A stretch of 64,000 nucleotides of DNA from Vibrio breoganii (GTDB taxonomy: Bacteria > Pseudomonadota > Gammaproteobacteria > Enterobacterales > Vibrionaceae). This document shows positions 1 through 10,443 of the stretch, piece after piece. The stretch is from the NCBI RefSeq assembly GCF_001677275.1, contig NZ_CP016177.1:2542001-2606000 (forward strand), given 5' to 3'. The notes under the pieces were generated by a model. The model saw only the letters and a program-made list of their open reading frames with translations. It made no database searches and was not told where the DNA came from. The translations under genes and the position numbers were made by a program. Within the stretch, counting starts at the first letter, position 1. Every line of letters starts with the position of its first letter.

Positions 1-10
1 TAGGTTTAAA

Positions 11-22
11 TTGTTAAAGAGC
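11..22 (-). promoter_or_regulatory. rrn boxA antitermination element
   Basis: Minus-strand GCTCTTTAACAA matches the boxA sequence of gammaproteobacterial rRNA operons, where the NusB-S10 complex is loaded to keep RNA polymerase antiterminating. It lies about 50 bases downstream of the P2 promoter. BoxA also occurs in 16S-23S spacers, but the two promoters just upstream identify this copy as the leader copy. Confidence 0.8.
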
Positions 23-71
23 TTGCTTATCGACGATTCCTTTTGTGAGGAACCTCTCGAAGCGGACGGCC

Positions 72-99
72 ATTCTAGCGATTTGAACCTCAGTGTCAA
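72..99 (-). promoter_or_regulatory. rrn P2 promoter
   Basis: On the minus strand the -35 box TTGACA (94-99) is followed after 16 bases by the -10 box TAGAAT (72-77) and a GC-rich stretch GGCCG. The near-consensus hexamers and the GC discriminator are typical of rRNA promoters under growth-rate control. Confidence 0.75.
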
Positions 100-208
100 A
101 CACTTTTTTGAATTTATTTTCGAATCGAACTTAAACTCAAATGGTTCGGCTAGTTAGCCTACTGAACTAGTGCGAAGCGTTGTGCGCTCTGCCGTGTCAG
201 TGAGGCGC

Positions 209-236
209 ATTATAGAGATGCTCGTCACATTGGCAA
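209..236 (-). promoter_or_regulatory. rrn P1 promoter with upstream AT-rich element
   Basis: On the minus strand the -35 box TTGCCA (231-236) is separated by 17 bases from a perfect -10 box TATAAT (209-214), followed by the GC-rich discriminator GCGCC expected for ppGpp/DksA control. Bases 237-262 are a run of A/T tracts suitable as an UP element. P1 lies about 140 bases upstream of P2, the usual tandem arrangement. Confidence 0.85.
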
Positions 237-263
237 GGCTTTTTTTCAATAAATTTAAGAAAA

Positions 264-297
264 AAGCCTTTTCGCTCGTTTTTTGAGTGAAAGGCTT
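264..297 (-). terminator. Second hairpin terminator between cysH and the rrn promoter
   Basis: Arms AAGCCTT and AAGGCTT, continued by a CTC/GAG inner helix with one bulge, close a T-rich loop. On the minus strand the hairpin is followed by GGCTTTTTTCTT. It backs up the cysH terminator and insulates the rrn promoter. Confidence 0.6.
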
Positions 298-384
298 ATT
301 TATCTATTTTTACCCCCTAGTTAGGTACAGGTTATCCACAGACTTATTCTAAATTGGCTAATTTCATATGCGGCAGACAATAAA

Positions 385-410
385 AAAGAAACCGCATGAG
401 CGGTTTCTTT
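385..410 (-). terminator. Terminator of the cysJIH operon
   Basis: A perfect 11-bp stem AAAGAAACCGC with a four-base loop, flanked by A and T runs on either side, lies 40 bases after the cysH stop. It reads as an intrinsic terminator in both directions; the gene served is cysH on the minus strand. Confidence 0.85.
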
Positions 411-450
411 TTCTGTATAGAGGGTAATAGAAGGAGGAATGACTAAAAGA

Positions 451-1224
451 TTAAATTCCTGAACCGTCTTGCTCTACATTATCTTCGTGTAACCCACATT
501 CTCTTTTAAGACCAAAGAATCGAGTATCTTGCTCCTTCATGCCCGGTTCGAACTTAGTGGTAGTATGAATATCACCAATCGAGAGATAGCCCTGCTCTTT
601 AAGAGGGTGCTGAGGCAGTGCATGCTCCTCTATATAACTATCTACTTGTGCCGAGGTCCAATCCACTATTGGAAGAAACTTAAATACTCCATGTTGAATA
701 GATAGAACCGGTAACCCCTGTCTAGAATCAGACTGACTTCTTCTTAATCCAGAAAACCATGTCCCCGCATTAAGATCAGATAGTGCTCTGCGCATAGGTT
801 CTACTTTATTTAGCTGGTTATACTGAGTAATCCCCTCTACACCCTTCTCCCATAATTGGCCGAATCGCGATTCTTGCCAAGCTGGACTTAAAGAGCTTCG
901 GTATATCTTTAGGTTGAGACCTAATAGTAGTGTTAACTCATCTATGAACTGATAGGTCTCAGGAAATAAATAACCAGTATCCGTCAGTATCACCGGAATA
1001 TTCGGTGCCTGTCTCGTTACTAGATGCAGCATCACCGCAGCTTGAGCACCGAAACTTGAAGAGAGCACTATGTTTTGTTGCAGATTTTCCAGTGCCCACG
1101 CAATTCTTTGCTCTGTGGTCATGTCCTCTAGCTCAGCATTGAGTTTAGCTAACTCTAGACTCTGCTCTACCTTATTAAGTTTGACTATCTCTTTAAGGTT
1201 TGGTTTTTGCGTAAGTTCAAGCAT
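451..1224 (-). CDS. cysH: Phosphoadenosine phosphosulfate (PAPS) reductase
   Basis: Reduces PAPS to sulfite with thioredoxin in cytoplasmic assimilatory sulfate reduction. The 257-residue product is close to the 244 of E. coli. The PP-loop SSSFGA lies at residues 55-60, the [11 protein letters not shown] segment at 80-90, and the catalytic cysteine is Cys243 in the C-terminal ECGLHE motif. There is no extra iron-sulfur cysteine pair of the plant-type APS reductase. The gene is last of cysJ-cysI-cysH and overlaps the cysI stop by 8 bases; its ribosome binding site AGAGGG lies inside cysI, which suggests translational coupling. The operon is presumably CysB-controlled as in enterobacteria, but no CysB site could be defined. 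Confidence 0.96.
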   Translation of the reverse strand: MLELTQKPNLKEIVKLNKVEQSLELAKLNAELEDMTTEQRIAWALENLQQNIVLSSSFGAQAAVMLHLVTRQAPNIPVILTDTGYLFPETYQFIDELTLLLGLNLKIYRSSLSPAWQESRFGQLWEKGVEGITQYNQLNKVEPMRRALSDLNAGTWFSGLRRSQSDSRQGLPVLSIQHGVFKFLPIVDWTSAQVDSYIEEHALPQHPLKEQGYLSIGDIHTTTKFEPGMKEQDTRFFGLKRECGLHEDNVEQDGSGI

Positions 1225-2932
1225 GAAAATCCCTCTTAGATACTAAGACTTCTTCTACGATGCCATCTCTAATGACAAAGTCCCCGAATGCTTCTTCTGG
1301 TAAACGCTCACTCGACCAACGAGCCACCAGCGAATCGATCTCTTGCAATATTTGCGCTGAACTGATGTTCTCTTTATACATCTTCGGAACACGAGTACCG
1401 GCTTTATTGCCCCCAAGGTGTAGGTTGTATCTATCTGGTGCTTTACCTACTAAGCCAATTTCGGCCAGCATAGCTCGCCCACAACCATTCGGGCACCCCG
1501 TTACACGCAATATAATGCTTTCGTCTTTGCTTATGCCGTGCTTTTCCAATATCTCTTCAACATCAGTAACAAACTGAGGGAGGAAGCGTTCTGCTTCTGC
1601 CATCGCTAATGGACAAGTCGGAAATGCCACACACGCCATTGAGTCTTTTCGTTGCTGAGACGTAGCAGGATCGAGTAACCCACTTTCAAAGGCTATCTTT
1701 TCAATCTGTTCTTTATCTTTTGCATCTACGCCAGCCACTATTAGGTTTTGGTTGGCGGTCATGCGCAAATCACCTTTGTGGATCTTGGCAATATTAGCCA
1801 CGCCACTCTTTAAGGGCTTACCAGGGTAATCAAGTAATCTGCCATTTTCGATAAACAGAGTCAGATGATGCTTTCCATCAATGCCTTCTAACCAGCCAAA
1901 CTTATCACCTCTATGAGTTAATTCGTAAGCTTGCACAGGCTCAAAGTTAACCGCAGCGCGCTTTTCGACTTCTTGCTTGAATACCTCTATACCCACTCGG
2001 TCTAGAGTGTATTTGGTCTTGGCATTTTTTCGGTTAGAACGATTACCCCAATCACGCTGCGTTGATACTACAGCGGCAGCAACCTCTAGCGTCTTATCAA
2101 GAGGAATATAACCAAATTCATCGGCCTTTCTTGGATAGGTAGACGTATCACCATGTGTCATGGCAAGTCCACCGCCAACAAGAACATTAAAGCCGACCAG
2201 TTTTCCGTCTTTCGCAATCGCCACAAAGTTAAGATCGTTAGCATGCAGGTCAACATCATTATCCGGCGGTACAACTACCGTTGTCTTAAACTTACGAGGT
2301 AAATAGTTGCTACCTAGAATTGGTTCTTCATCGGTAGATTCAAGCTTTTCACCATCTAACCATATCTCTGCATACGCTCTGGTTTTTGGTAATAGATGCT
2401 CACTGATCTTTGTTGCCCACTCATAGGCTTGCTGATGCAGTTCCGTTTCCACCGGATTACTGGTACATAAGACGTTACGGTTCACATCCCCAGCTGTAGC
2501 GATTGAATCAATCCCGATCGCGTTTAGCGTTTGGTGCATCAGCTTGATATTTGGCTTGAGCACGCCGTGAAACTGAAACGTTTGACGAGTCGTAAGACGA
2601 ATACTGCCGTACATAGTGCTTTCAGTGGCAAACTTATCGATGGCTAACCATTGCTTTGGGGTAATTACGCCCCCTGGCATACGAGCTCTTAGCATTACAT
2701 TGTGCAGTGGCTCTAGTTTTTGCTTCGCTCTTTCATTGCGATAGTCTCTATCATCTTGTTGGTACATCCCATGAAAACGAATCAGCTGAAAGTTATCTGC
2801 ATCGAACCCACCCGTAATCTCATTATCGAGGTCGTTGGTAATGGTACCGCGCAAAAAGTTACTTTCTCTTTTGAGTCTTTCATTGTCAGAAAGTGGGCCT
2901 AGCTCTTCACCCAATACAACTTGCTTTTCCAT
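1217..2932 (-). CDS. cysI: Sulfite reductase [NADPH] hemoprotein beta subunit
   Basis: Reduces sulfite to sulfide using siroheme coupled to a 4Fe-4S cluster; electrons come from the CysJ flavoprotein. The 571-residue length matches E. coli (570). The cluster and siroheme cysteines are Cys434 and Cys440 in [17 protein letters not shown] and Cys480 and Cys484 in [10 protein letters not shown]. The N-terminal half contains the basic siroheme and sulfite region (for example RMPGG and the [12 protein letters not shown] segment). The start codon shares one base with the cysJ stop (TAATG), so the two subunits are translationally coupled. Confidence 0.97.
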   Translation of the reverse strand: MEKQVVLGEELGPLSDNERLKRESNFLRGTITNDLDNEITGGFDADNFQLIRFHGMYQQDDRDYRNERAKQKLEPLHNVMLRARMPGGVITPKQWLAIDKFATESTMYGSIRLTTRQTFQFHGVLKPNIKLMHQTLNAIGIDSIATAGDVNRNVLCTSNPVETELHQQAYEWATKISEHLLPKTRAYAEIWLDGEKLESTDEEPILGSNYLPRKFKTTVVVPPDNDVDLHANDLNFVAIAKDGKLVGFNVLVGGGLAMTHGDTSTYPRKADEFGYIPLDKTLEVAAAVVSTQRDWGNRSNRKNAKTKYTLDRVGIEVFKQEVEKRAAVNFEPVQAYELTHRGDKFGWLEGIDGKHHLTLFIENGRLLDYPGKPLKSGVANIAKIHKGDLRMTANQNLIVAGVDAKDKEQIEKIAFESGLLDPATSQQRKDSMACVAFPTCPLAMAEAERFLPQFVTDVEEILEKHGISKDESIILRVTGCPNGCGRAMLAEIGLVGKAPDRYNLHLGGNKAGTRVPKMYKENISSAQILQEIDSLVARWSSERLPEEAFGDFVIRDGIVEEVLVSKRDFHA

Positions 2933-4737
2933 TAGTACACGTCCCTTTGATATCTTTTCTGTTTACGGAGGTCTTTTAACCACTCTTCTGCGCTTTCTGG
3001 GTTTAGCCCACCTTGTTGCTGTGCAATTTCCAGTAATGTCGACTGAACATCTTTGGCCATTCGATCAGCATCGCCACAGATATAGAGGTAGGCACCGTCT
3101 TGTAGCCATTGCCAAACCTGCTGTGCGTTCTGCTTAAGCTTGTCTTGAACGTAGACCTTGTTTGCACCATCTCTACTGAATGCCACATCTAAGCGACTCA
3201 ATAAGCCATCTTTTAGGTAACGCTGAAATTCAAGCTGATACAGAAAGTCTTGAGTAAAGGTACGGTCACCAAAGAACAGCCAGTTTTTGCCTTCCGCTTC
3301 TCTCGCGTCACGCTCTTGCAAGAAACTTCTAAACGGCGCAATACCTGTACCAGGACCAATCATGATCACTGGAGTGTTGTCATCGGTTGGTAATTTGAAA
3401 TTGTTGTTGTGTTCAATGAACACCTTGACGTCTTCACCTTCTTCAAGCGAATGTGATAAGAAACCTGAAGCACCACCTACTCTCTGTCCTTTATTGGTTT
3501 CGTACTCGACCACACCGACCGTTAGATGAACCTCTTCATCCACTTCGGCTTGTGACGATGAGATGGAATATAGGCGAGGAGTTAGGCGTCGTAGCATAGC
3601 GATTAGCTCTGTTGCGCTAAGCTTGGTCTTTTTCTCAGCTAGCACATCCACCACTTGCGTTCGAGCAGCGTATTCTCTTAGCTTGCTTTTATCTTCGATA
3701 AGCTTGAGAAGTTTCTTACTCCCCGACTTCTCAGCATATTGAGAAACAAATTGAGGATTAGAAGCGGTCACTTCAAAGTATTCTACGAGCGCTTGTTTTA
3801 TGGATAGGGTTTCGCCATCAATCTCCACTTGCTCGTCTTTATCTATCGACGCGATTGCTAAGATAGAGTCCACCAGCTGAAGATCATTCTTATACCAAAC
3901 ACCTAGCGCATCACCGGGTTGGTAAGTAATACCCGATTCTTCCAAATCAATTTCGATATGTCTGACATCTTTTGTTGAGTCACGACCTGTAATTTTTTGG
4001 TTGGTTAGCAGAGTAGCGGTATATGGGCTTTGCTTAGTGTACTGAGATTGGCTTGCAGACACAGGCAATTGAACCACTGCACTTTGCGTCCCTACAGAGT
4101 TATCTTTGAATAGCTCAGCCACTTTATTGAGTGCTTGTGATTGCCACGCGGCAACGGGAGACTCGTAATCCACATCACAATCGATTCTATCTAGAAAAGC
4201 GGTCGCCCCTAGCTTGCTTAGTGCAGCGTCAAAGTCTTTGCCCGTCTGGCAGAAGAACTCATAGCTAGAATCCCCTAGCCCTACAACCGCGTATTGCAAC
4301 TTGTCTAGCTTGGGTGCTTTCTTGGAGGTTAGATAATCATAAAACTCAATGGCATTGTCTGGGACTTCTCCCTCACCATTGGTAGAAGCTACGATCACTA
4401 CGTGCGTTTCATTTTTTAAATTCTTTAGTTTGTAGTCTGCGGCATCGTAAAGCTTGGCCTGATAACCATCCTCTACCACCTTGGCATGCAATTGCTTAGC
4501 GACACCTTTAGCATTGCCCGTTTGCGAGGCAAAGATGATAGAGAGCTGAGAAGCTGTCGCTACAGCTGGTGCTGTATCTGGAACAGAAGCTAAAGAATGG
4601 TTTTGGCTGATGCCATAGAAATAGCCACTAACCCAAGCCAACTGCTGTGGCGATAATTCGGCGGCGGCCTGTTTTAGTTGATTGGCTTGATTATCACTCA
4701 ACGGAGTAGCAAAGCCAGAAAGATCCTTAAGCAACAT
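2932..4737 (-). CDS. cysJ: Sulfite reductase [NADPH] flavoprotein alpha subunit
   Basis: Carries electrons from NADPH through FAD and FMN to CysI. An N-terminal flavodoxin domain (FMN loop SQTGNAKG near residue 73, [12 protein letters not shown] further on) is followed by an FAD-binding domain with RLYSISSSQ and an NADPH-binding domain with [12 protein letters not shown]; the C terminus ends KRYQRDVY as in enterobacterial CysJ. The ATG at 4737 gives 601 residues. A GTG two codons upstream (4743) is also possible because the AGGGA ribosome binding site is 4 bases from the GTG and 10 from the ATG. The start lies inside a 10-bp inverted repeat listed separately. Confidence 0.95.
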   Translation of the reverse strand: MLLKDLSGFATPLSDNQANQLKQAAAELSPQQLAWVSGYFYGISQNHSLASVPDTAPAVATASQLSIIFASQTGNAKGVAKQLHAKVVEDGYQAKLYDAADYKLKNLKNETHVVIVASTNGEGEVPDNAIEFYDYLTSKKAPKLDKLQYAVVGLGDSSYEFFCQTGKDFDAALSKLGATAFLDRIDCDVDYESPVAAWQSQALNKVAELFKDNSVGTQSAVVQLPVSASQSQYTKQSPYTATLLTNQKITGRDSTKDVRHIEIDLEESGITYQPGDALGVWYKNDLQLVDSILAIASIDKDEQVEIDGETLSIKQALVEYFEVTASNPQFVSQYAEKSGSKKLLKLIEDKSKLREYAARTQVVDVLAEKKTKLSATELIAMLRRLTPRLYSISSSQAEVDEEVHLTVGVVEYETNKGQRVGGASGFLSHSLEEGEDVKVFIEHNNNFKLPTDDNTPVIMIGPGTGIAPFRSFLQERDAREAEGKNWLFFGDRTFTQDFLYQLEFQRYLKDGLLSRLDVAFSRDGANKVYVQDKLKQNAQQVWQWLQDGAYLYICGDADRMAKDVQSTLLEIAQQQGGLNPESAEEWLKDLRKQKRYQRDVY

Positions 4738-4769
4738 GGTCACGTTATCCCTGTATATTACGTGACCAT
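4736..4769 (-). promoter_or_regulatory. Inverted repeat enclosing the cysJ ribosome binding site and start codon
   Basis: Arms ATGGTCACGT and ACGTGACCAT are perfect 10-bp reverse complements at 4736-4745 and 4760-4769, separated by 14 bases. In the mRNA the start codon sits in the 3' arm and the AGGGA Shine-Dalgarno in the loop. It could act as an RNA hairpin controlling initiation of the cysJIH operon or as a DNA operator for a dimeric regulator. The function is inferred; the repeat itself is plain in the sequence. Confidence 0.5.
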
Positions 4770-4849
4770 AAGATTACCTACTATTTGTAATAGCAATAAA
4801 GAATAAAGGGGTATGTTTAATAATCAAAAGGAATGAAAAAGAGTTTTAC

Positions 4850-5080
4850 CTACAAGGCTTCCACTCTCACTTGGCTAAATCCAACCGCCATTGCGCTCTT
4901 AGAAGCAGAGTCTAAGTCATTGTAATAGCGCTGTTCTCCTTGGGGATCAGTAAGAGCAAGTATTCCTCCATGACTGTCTCTAAACTCAACCACCCACAAG
5001 CCATCTTGATCTGCTTGTTCTACGATTGCTTCTACCAAACGCTCAGAACGATATAACACACGAAGTTCATTGATTGTCAT
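4850..5080 (-). CDS. Conserved small protein of unknown function
   Basis: A 76-residue soluble protein starting MTINELRVLYRS. It has no signal peptide, membrane helix or cysteine; the middle reads VVEFRDSHGGILALTD, which suggests a small mixed alpha/beta fold. The ribosome binding site CAGGAG precedes the ATG by about 10 bases. It stands alone between the cysJ promoter and the terminator of the outer-membrane gene, with the same direction as both. I do not recognise a named family and propose no function. Confidence 0.7.
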   Translation of the reverse strand: MTINELRVLYRSERLVEAIVEQADQDGLWVVEFRDSHGGILALTDPQGEQRYYNDLDSASKSAMAVGFSQVRVEAL

Positions 5081-5178
5081 ATAAAAGCTTGCTCCTGTTT
5101 AACTCTACTAAGGATGGACCAAACCCGTGAAAATGCGAATTGAGAACTGCTATCAATTACAAAGCTATAGGCAATAAA

Positions 5179-5200
5179 AAGCCCATCCGAGGATGGGCTT
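5179..5200 (-). terminator. Terminator of the outer-membrane barrel gene
   Basis: A perfect 10-bp stem AAGCCCATCC with a two-base loop is followed on the minus strand by GGGCTTTTTATTG. It lies 20 bases after the stop of the barrel gene. Confidence 0.85.
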
Positions 5201-5219
5201 TATCATTTTGCTTAATTCT

Positions 5220-5879
5220 TTAGAAAGCGACCTGTCCACCGACAAACCAACCGTCGACAAAGCCATAGGCTTTGCTATCAAACTCTTTAAAGGTGTAGTC
5301 CATTACGCGATAGCCACCGCGCACAACCAAATCGACCGAATCTAGATCGAAGGTGTACTGCAAGCCACCGGTTAGATCTGCAGATTTAATATCGGATGTC
5401 TCACCAAAATCAAACTCACCAATAACCGCTAGATTTGTATTAGGCACGGCAATTAATGCATTGGCATACCAGCTAAAGATGATGCCATCAAAGTCACCAC
5501 TTTTACCTGTATCGGTATCTTCATAGAAACTATTGCGATAGTCAGTCAGAGTAAAGCCAAGATCCAACTCAAGATTTTCAGTTCTCAAAGGTCGATAGTA
5601 GAAGGTGTAATCGAACTTATCATGAGCAATGTATTGGGTATCTAACGCCGTATAGCGAATTCTAAAGTTAGGCAGATAAGGCACATCGTGTTCGATTTGT
5701 GCGGCTAGAACCGGGATTTCGTCATCTTCTTGACGAGTTTCTCTGATCTTCGTGCTACCCCAGAACATGTCTGCAGTAACCTTACCATGAACACCTGGCT
5801 CAGCGACTTTTGCCTGCGCCGACCAAGAACTTGCTAATGCACTGGCTCCTACGACCGCAATTAAAGTGCATTTGTTCAT
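5220..5879 (-). CDS. Outer-membrane beta-barrel protein (TIGR04219-like)
   Basis: A 219-residue exported protein. Residues 1-23 form a signal peptide ending SAQA-KVAEP. The rest alternates polar and hydrophobic residues in about eight strands (for example RIRYTALDTQYIAHD, FDYTFYYRPLRTENLELDLGFTL) and ends in phenylalanine (GGQVAF), the usual C-terminal signal for BAM-dependent outer-membrane insertion. The family match to TIGR04219 is from memory of its length and terminal glycine-rich strand and is not verified. The ribosome binding site GGGAG is well placed. Monocistronic with its own terminator; substrate or role unknown. Confidence 0.8.
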   Translation of the reverse strand: MNKCTLIAVVGASALASSWSAQAKVAEPGVHGKVTADMFWGSTKIRETRQEDDEIPVLAAQIEHDVPYLPNFRIRYTALDTQYIAHDKFDYTFYYRPLRTENLELDLGFTLTDYRNSFYEDTDTGKSGDFDGIIFSWYANALIAVPNTNLAVIGEFDFGETSDIKSADLTGGLQYTFDLDSVDLVVRGGYRVMDYTFKEFDSKAYGFVDGWFVGGQVAF

Positions 5880-5962
5880 TTTCCACTCCCAAGAAAACTA
5901 AAATCGTTACTTTATGAGCAGATACTAGCATACATACACCTTAGTTAAATCAATAACTAACA

Positions 5963-6169
5963 TCATGAACATGCACTTGTACGCTTAAGCACCCAGTAGA
6001 TCACAACAGCAAGTAGGATATAGGGCAAGAACTTAAGCGCCGCTCCCAGTAAACCTAATACTAGACTGAAGGCAAACACGACGAAAAATGCCATCAATAG
6101 GCCAAAAAAAGTCAGGCCAGTAAAGAAAAACACGCCAAAGAACATCAATAACATAAGTAGCTCAAACAT
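5963..6169 (-). CDS. pspG: Phage shock protein G
   Basis: A 68-residue inner-membrane protein beginning MFELLMLLMFFGVFFF with two hydrophobic segments and a short basic tail WVLKRTSACS. E. coli PspG has the same layout (MLELLFVIGFF) and is a Psp envelope-stress effector. The start at 6169 is chosen over an upstream in-frame ATG at 6256 because it has a GGAGAG ribosome binding site and matches the family start; the longer form would also run over the promoter. A sigma54 promoter lies 72 bases upstream. The gene sits next to dusA, as in V. cholerae. Confidence 0.85.
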   Translation of the reverse strand: MFELLMLLMFFGVFFFTGLTFFGLLMAFFVVFAFSLVLGLLGAALKFLPYILLAVVIYWVLKRTSACS

Positions 6170-6240
6170 AGACACTCTCCAACTACAGATTAATAGGTCA
6201 GGGTAACATCGCACATGAACCCCATTACTACACTTATAAA

Positions 6241-6255
6241 GCAAGTACCTTGCCA
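6241..6255 (-). promoter_or_regulatory. Sigma54 (-24/-12) promoter of pspG
   Basis: On the minus strand TGGCAAGGTACTTGC has GG and GC separated by exactly 10 bases and fits the TGGCAC-N5-TTGC consensus with one mismatch. Transcription would start near 6229, about 60 bases before pspG. In E. coli pspG is the second sigma54/PspF target besides pspA, which supports the call. PspF enhancer sites would be expected upstream (about 6300-6370), where the dusA terminator lies. Confidence 0.8.
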
Positions 6256-6295
6256 ATCATGCACGACGCATTAAACCATTGATTAAATACAATAA

Positions 6296-6327
6296 AAAAG
6301 GCCAACACCAAAAGTGAAGGCCCTTTT
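6296..6327 (-). terminator. Terminator of dusA
   Basis: Outer arms AAAAGGCC and GGCCCTTTT with an inner CAC/GTG helix form an imperfect hairpin followed on the minus strand by GGCCTTTTTTATTG, 41 bases after the dusA stop. Confidence 0.65.
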
Positions 6328-6368
6328 AAGAGTTTAATTTAGTAAAAATAACCAGTTAATGGTGAGTT

Positions 6369-7349
6369 TTACACACCTAGCTCTTTAGGGATTTTAGCTA
6401 ATGCAGCCTCAACCACTTCAATACCCGAACCCGGTTTGTGTGCATTTTCACTAATATAACGTCGCCATTGGCGTGCACCTGGCATGCTTTGGAACAAACC
6501 TAGCATGTGACGAGTGATATGCCCTAGGTAAGCACCTTCAGATAGTTGCTGCTCTATGTATGGGTACATAAGTTCAACCACTTCGCTACGCTTAATGACT
6601 GGCTTGTCTTGACCAAAGATACGCTGATCTACCTCTGCCAATAAATAGGGATTTTGATAAGCCTCTCGACCGATCATCACGCCATCAAGGTGCTCAAGAT
6701 GTTCTAACGTTTCTTCTAGGGTTTTCACGCCGCCGTTAACCGCAATATCCAAATGTGGGAAGTCTTTCTTAATCTGATAAGCGCGAGGGTAATCCAATGG
6801 TGGGATCTCGCGGTTCTCTTTCGGGCTCAATCCACTCAACCACGCCTTACGCGCGTGAATGGTAAAGTGCTCACAGCCACCCTTCTCGTGTACTGTAGAT
6901 ACAAAGTCAGTCAAAAACTCATACGAGTCTTGATCGTCGATACCAATACGCGTTTTCACCGTTACTGGGATATCAACGACCGATTTCATTTCAGCAATAC
7001 AATCGGCTACCAATTGTGGCTCAGCCATAAGGCAAGCCCCAAACTTACCGTTTTGAACTCGGTCTGATGGGCAACCGACGTTGAGGTTCACTTCATCATA
7101 GCCTCGCTCCTGTGCCAGCTTTGCACAGTGCGCTAGGTCTTTTGCGTTTGAACCACCAAGCTGCAGAGCAATAGGATGCTCCTGTTCGCTAAAGCGTAGA
7201 AAGTCACCCTTACCATGAATAATCGCGCCCGTTGTTATCATCTCGGTATACAACAGAGTGTTTTGCGACAGCAACCTGTGAAAGTATCGACAGTGACGAT
7301 CCGTCCAATCGAGCATCGGAGCGATAGAGAGTCTAGAAGATGGGTACAT
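6369..7349 (-). CDS. dusA: tRNA-dihydrouridine(20/20a) synthase
   Basis: Reduces uridines 20 and 20a in the D-loop of tRNAs with FMN and NADPH. The 326 residues form the Dus TIM barrel: [14 protein letters not shown] at the N terminus, LQLGGSN in the FMN site, and the catalytic Cys93 in [21 protein letters not shown]. The C-terminal helical tRNA-binding domain contains [17 protein letters not shown]. The match to E. coli DusA rather than DusB or DusC rests on the [15 protein letters not shown] start. It is monocistronic with its own terminator, upstream of pspG. Confidence 0.95.
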   Translation of the reverse strand: MYPSSRLSIAPMLDWTDRHCRYFHRLLSQNTLLYTEMITTGAIIHGKGDFLRFSEQEHPIALQLGGSNAKDLAHCAKLAQERGYDEVNLNVGCPSDRVQNGKFGACLMAEPQLVADCIAEMKSVVDIPVTVKTRIGIDDQDSYEFLTDFVSTVHEKGGCEHFTIHARKAWLSGLSPKENREIPPLDYPRAYQIKKDFPHLDIAVNGGVKTLEETLEHLEHLDGVMIGREAYQNPYLLAEVDQRIFGQDKPVIKRSEVVELMYPYIEQQLSEGAYLGHITRHMLGLFQSMPGARQWRRYISENAHKPGSGIEVVEAALAKIPKELGV

Positions 7350-7429
7350 AAGGTTCAGTCCGCGAATAAAAATGAGGGCGTATTCTACATCCTGTCTATA
7401 AAATAGACCAGTTTATTACAGACATAAAA

Positions 7430-7453
7430 AAGACCAGCACTATGGCTGGCCTT
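7430..7453 (-). terminator. Terminator of pgi
   Basis: A CCAGC/GCTGG helix extended by an imperfect outer stem is followed on the minus strand by GGTCTTTTTTATG, shortly after the pgi stop. Confidence 0.75.
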
Positions 7454-7470
7454 ATATATGGGTAGATAAA

Positions 7471-9135
<1,665 letters not shown>

Positions 9136-9340
9136 TTATTTCTAATTTTAAGTTGTGCTTAACAAAGAGCAGACAATGCGACTCAATTGTTAAACTCCCC
9201 TGATACTGGTTGTAGTGACCGTGCATTGCTTCGCACCACCACTTTAATAATTTGTTCTAATGTACCGTGTTCTACGGCTGATTTGCGATTATCACTGAAG
9301 CGTTTCACTCAGTTGTTGACTTAGCTCACATTTTAGTCGG

Positions 9341-10435
9341 CTAAACGCTGTCTTTAGTGTAAACAGGTATCACTCGAGAGGTGAGCTTAGTCACCAACTC
9401 GTAGGCAATGGTTCCAACATACCTTGCAACTTCTTCTACAGGTAACGCCTCTCCCCAAAGTACAGAAGAATCACCAACTTTGTCGCTAGCGTCTGGCCCA
9501 AGATCCACGGTCAGCATATCCATCGATACTCGTCCAACCAATGGGACCTTGCGGTTATTCACTAGGACGGGAGTGCCATTGGGTGCCATACGAGGGTAGC
9601 CATCCCCATAGCCAACCGCAATCACACCTATTTTTGTATCTCGTTCTGAAGTCCAGTTTGCGCCATACCCCACGCTTTCACCGGCCTTAAGTTCGTTAAC
9701 TGCAATAAGATGCGAGCGTAGTGTCATGACAGGGCGATAGCCCAACTGCTGTGCATCGTTATCGCTAAATGGAGATACTCCGTACATGATGATGCCCGGT
9801 CGTACCCACTCAAAATGGCTATCACTGCGAGACAATATGCCAGACGAAGCCGCGATTGAGCGTTCACCGGTGCAATTGGCAGTCGTACTCTTAAACAGCT
9901 CAATTTGTTGCGAAGTGATTGGGTTTTCTAGCTCGTCTGCGCAACCAAAGTGACTCATATAACGCAGAGGATGCGCCACATTTTTGCAGTTATGTAGGCG
10001 CTGAATATACTCATCATAGTGTTCAGGACGTACACCTAAACGATGCATTCCTGTATCCATCTTCAGCCACACAACCACAGGATTTTCCAGTTCGGCTTGC
10101 TCTAGAGCCTCTAGTTGCTCCTCGCAATGCACCACGGTTTGTATGTTGTTGGTGACTAAGATAGGCAGATCACTGGCCGAGTAAAAGCCTTCCAATAACA
10201 ATACAGGTTTAACAATACCGCCGGCACGAAGCTGCAATGCTTCCTCTACGCGAGCGACACCAAAGGCGTCAGCACCTTGTGCGTGTTTGGCCACTTCTAA
10301 TAAACCGTGCCCATAACCATTGGCTTTAACAACCGCGAGTAAACGGCTGTTAGGCGCCTGTTTATGCAGCATGTCTATATTATGGCAAAGAGCATCGGTG
10401 TTAATCGATGCTACAGCAGCTTGCAATCTACTCAT
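9341..10435 (-). CDS. alr: Alanine racemase
   Basis: PLP-dependent conversion of L- to D-alanine for peptidoglycan. The 364 residues carry the PLP lysine Lys37 in [11 protein letters not shown] at the N terminus and the catalytic tyrosine in SVGYGANW near residue 258, with [12 protein letters not shown] in the barrel-C-domain interface. There is no signal peptide, so this is the cytoplasmic enzyme and not the periplasmic broad-spectrum racemase found in Vibrio. It starts 8 bases after dnaB and is probably cotranscribed with it, as in other Vibrio. Confidence 0.97.
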   Translation of the reverse strand: MSRLQAAVASINTDALCHNIDMLHKQAPNSRLLAVVKANGYGHGLLEVAKHAQGADAFGVARVEEALQLRAGGIVKPVLLLEGFYSASDLPILVTNNIQTVVHCEEQLEALEQAELENPVVVWLKMDTGMHRLGVRPEHYDEYIQRLHNCKNVAHPLRYMSHFGCADELENPITSQQIELFKSTTANCTGERSIAASSGILSRSDSHFEWVRPGIIMYGVSPFSDNDAQQLGYRPVMTLRSHLIAVNELKAGESVGYGANWTSERDTKIGVIAVGYGDGYPRMAPNGTPVLVNNRKVPLVGRVSMDMLTVDLGPDASDKVGDSSVLWGEALPVEEVARYVGTIAYELVTKLTSRVIPVYTKDSV

Positions 10436-10443
10436 GCCAGTTC

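Larger units (their letters stand above)
1..450 (-). other. rRNA operon leader and promoter region, 16S gene outside the window
   Basis: This stretch has no protein gene. Read on the minus strand it holds, in order, the cysH terminators, an rrn-type P1 promoter, a second promoter P2 and a boxA antitermination element, so an rRNA operon is transcribed leftwards out of the window. The 16S gene itself is not in view, so the assignment rests on the boxA match and the two strong promoters with GC-rich discriminators. A single consensus DnaA box (TTATCCACA, 332-340) lies upstream of the promoter; one such match in 64 kb can occur by chance. Confidence 0.8.

Noticed and set aside
332..340. Consensus DnaA box TTATCCACA upstream of the rrn promoter
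   Set aside because: A single box; about two TTATNCACA matches are expected by chance in 64 kb on both strands.
6170..6256. N-terminal extension of pspG to the ATG at 6256
   Set aside because: It would read through the sigma54 promoter and leader, and the shorter start has a ribosome binding site and family agreement.
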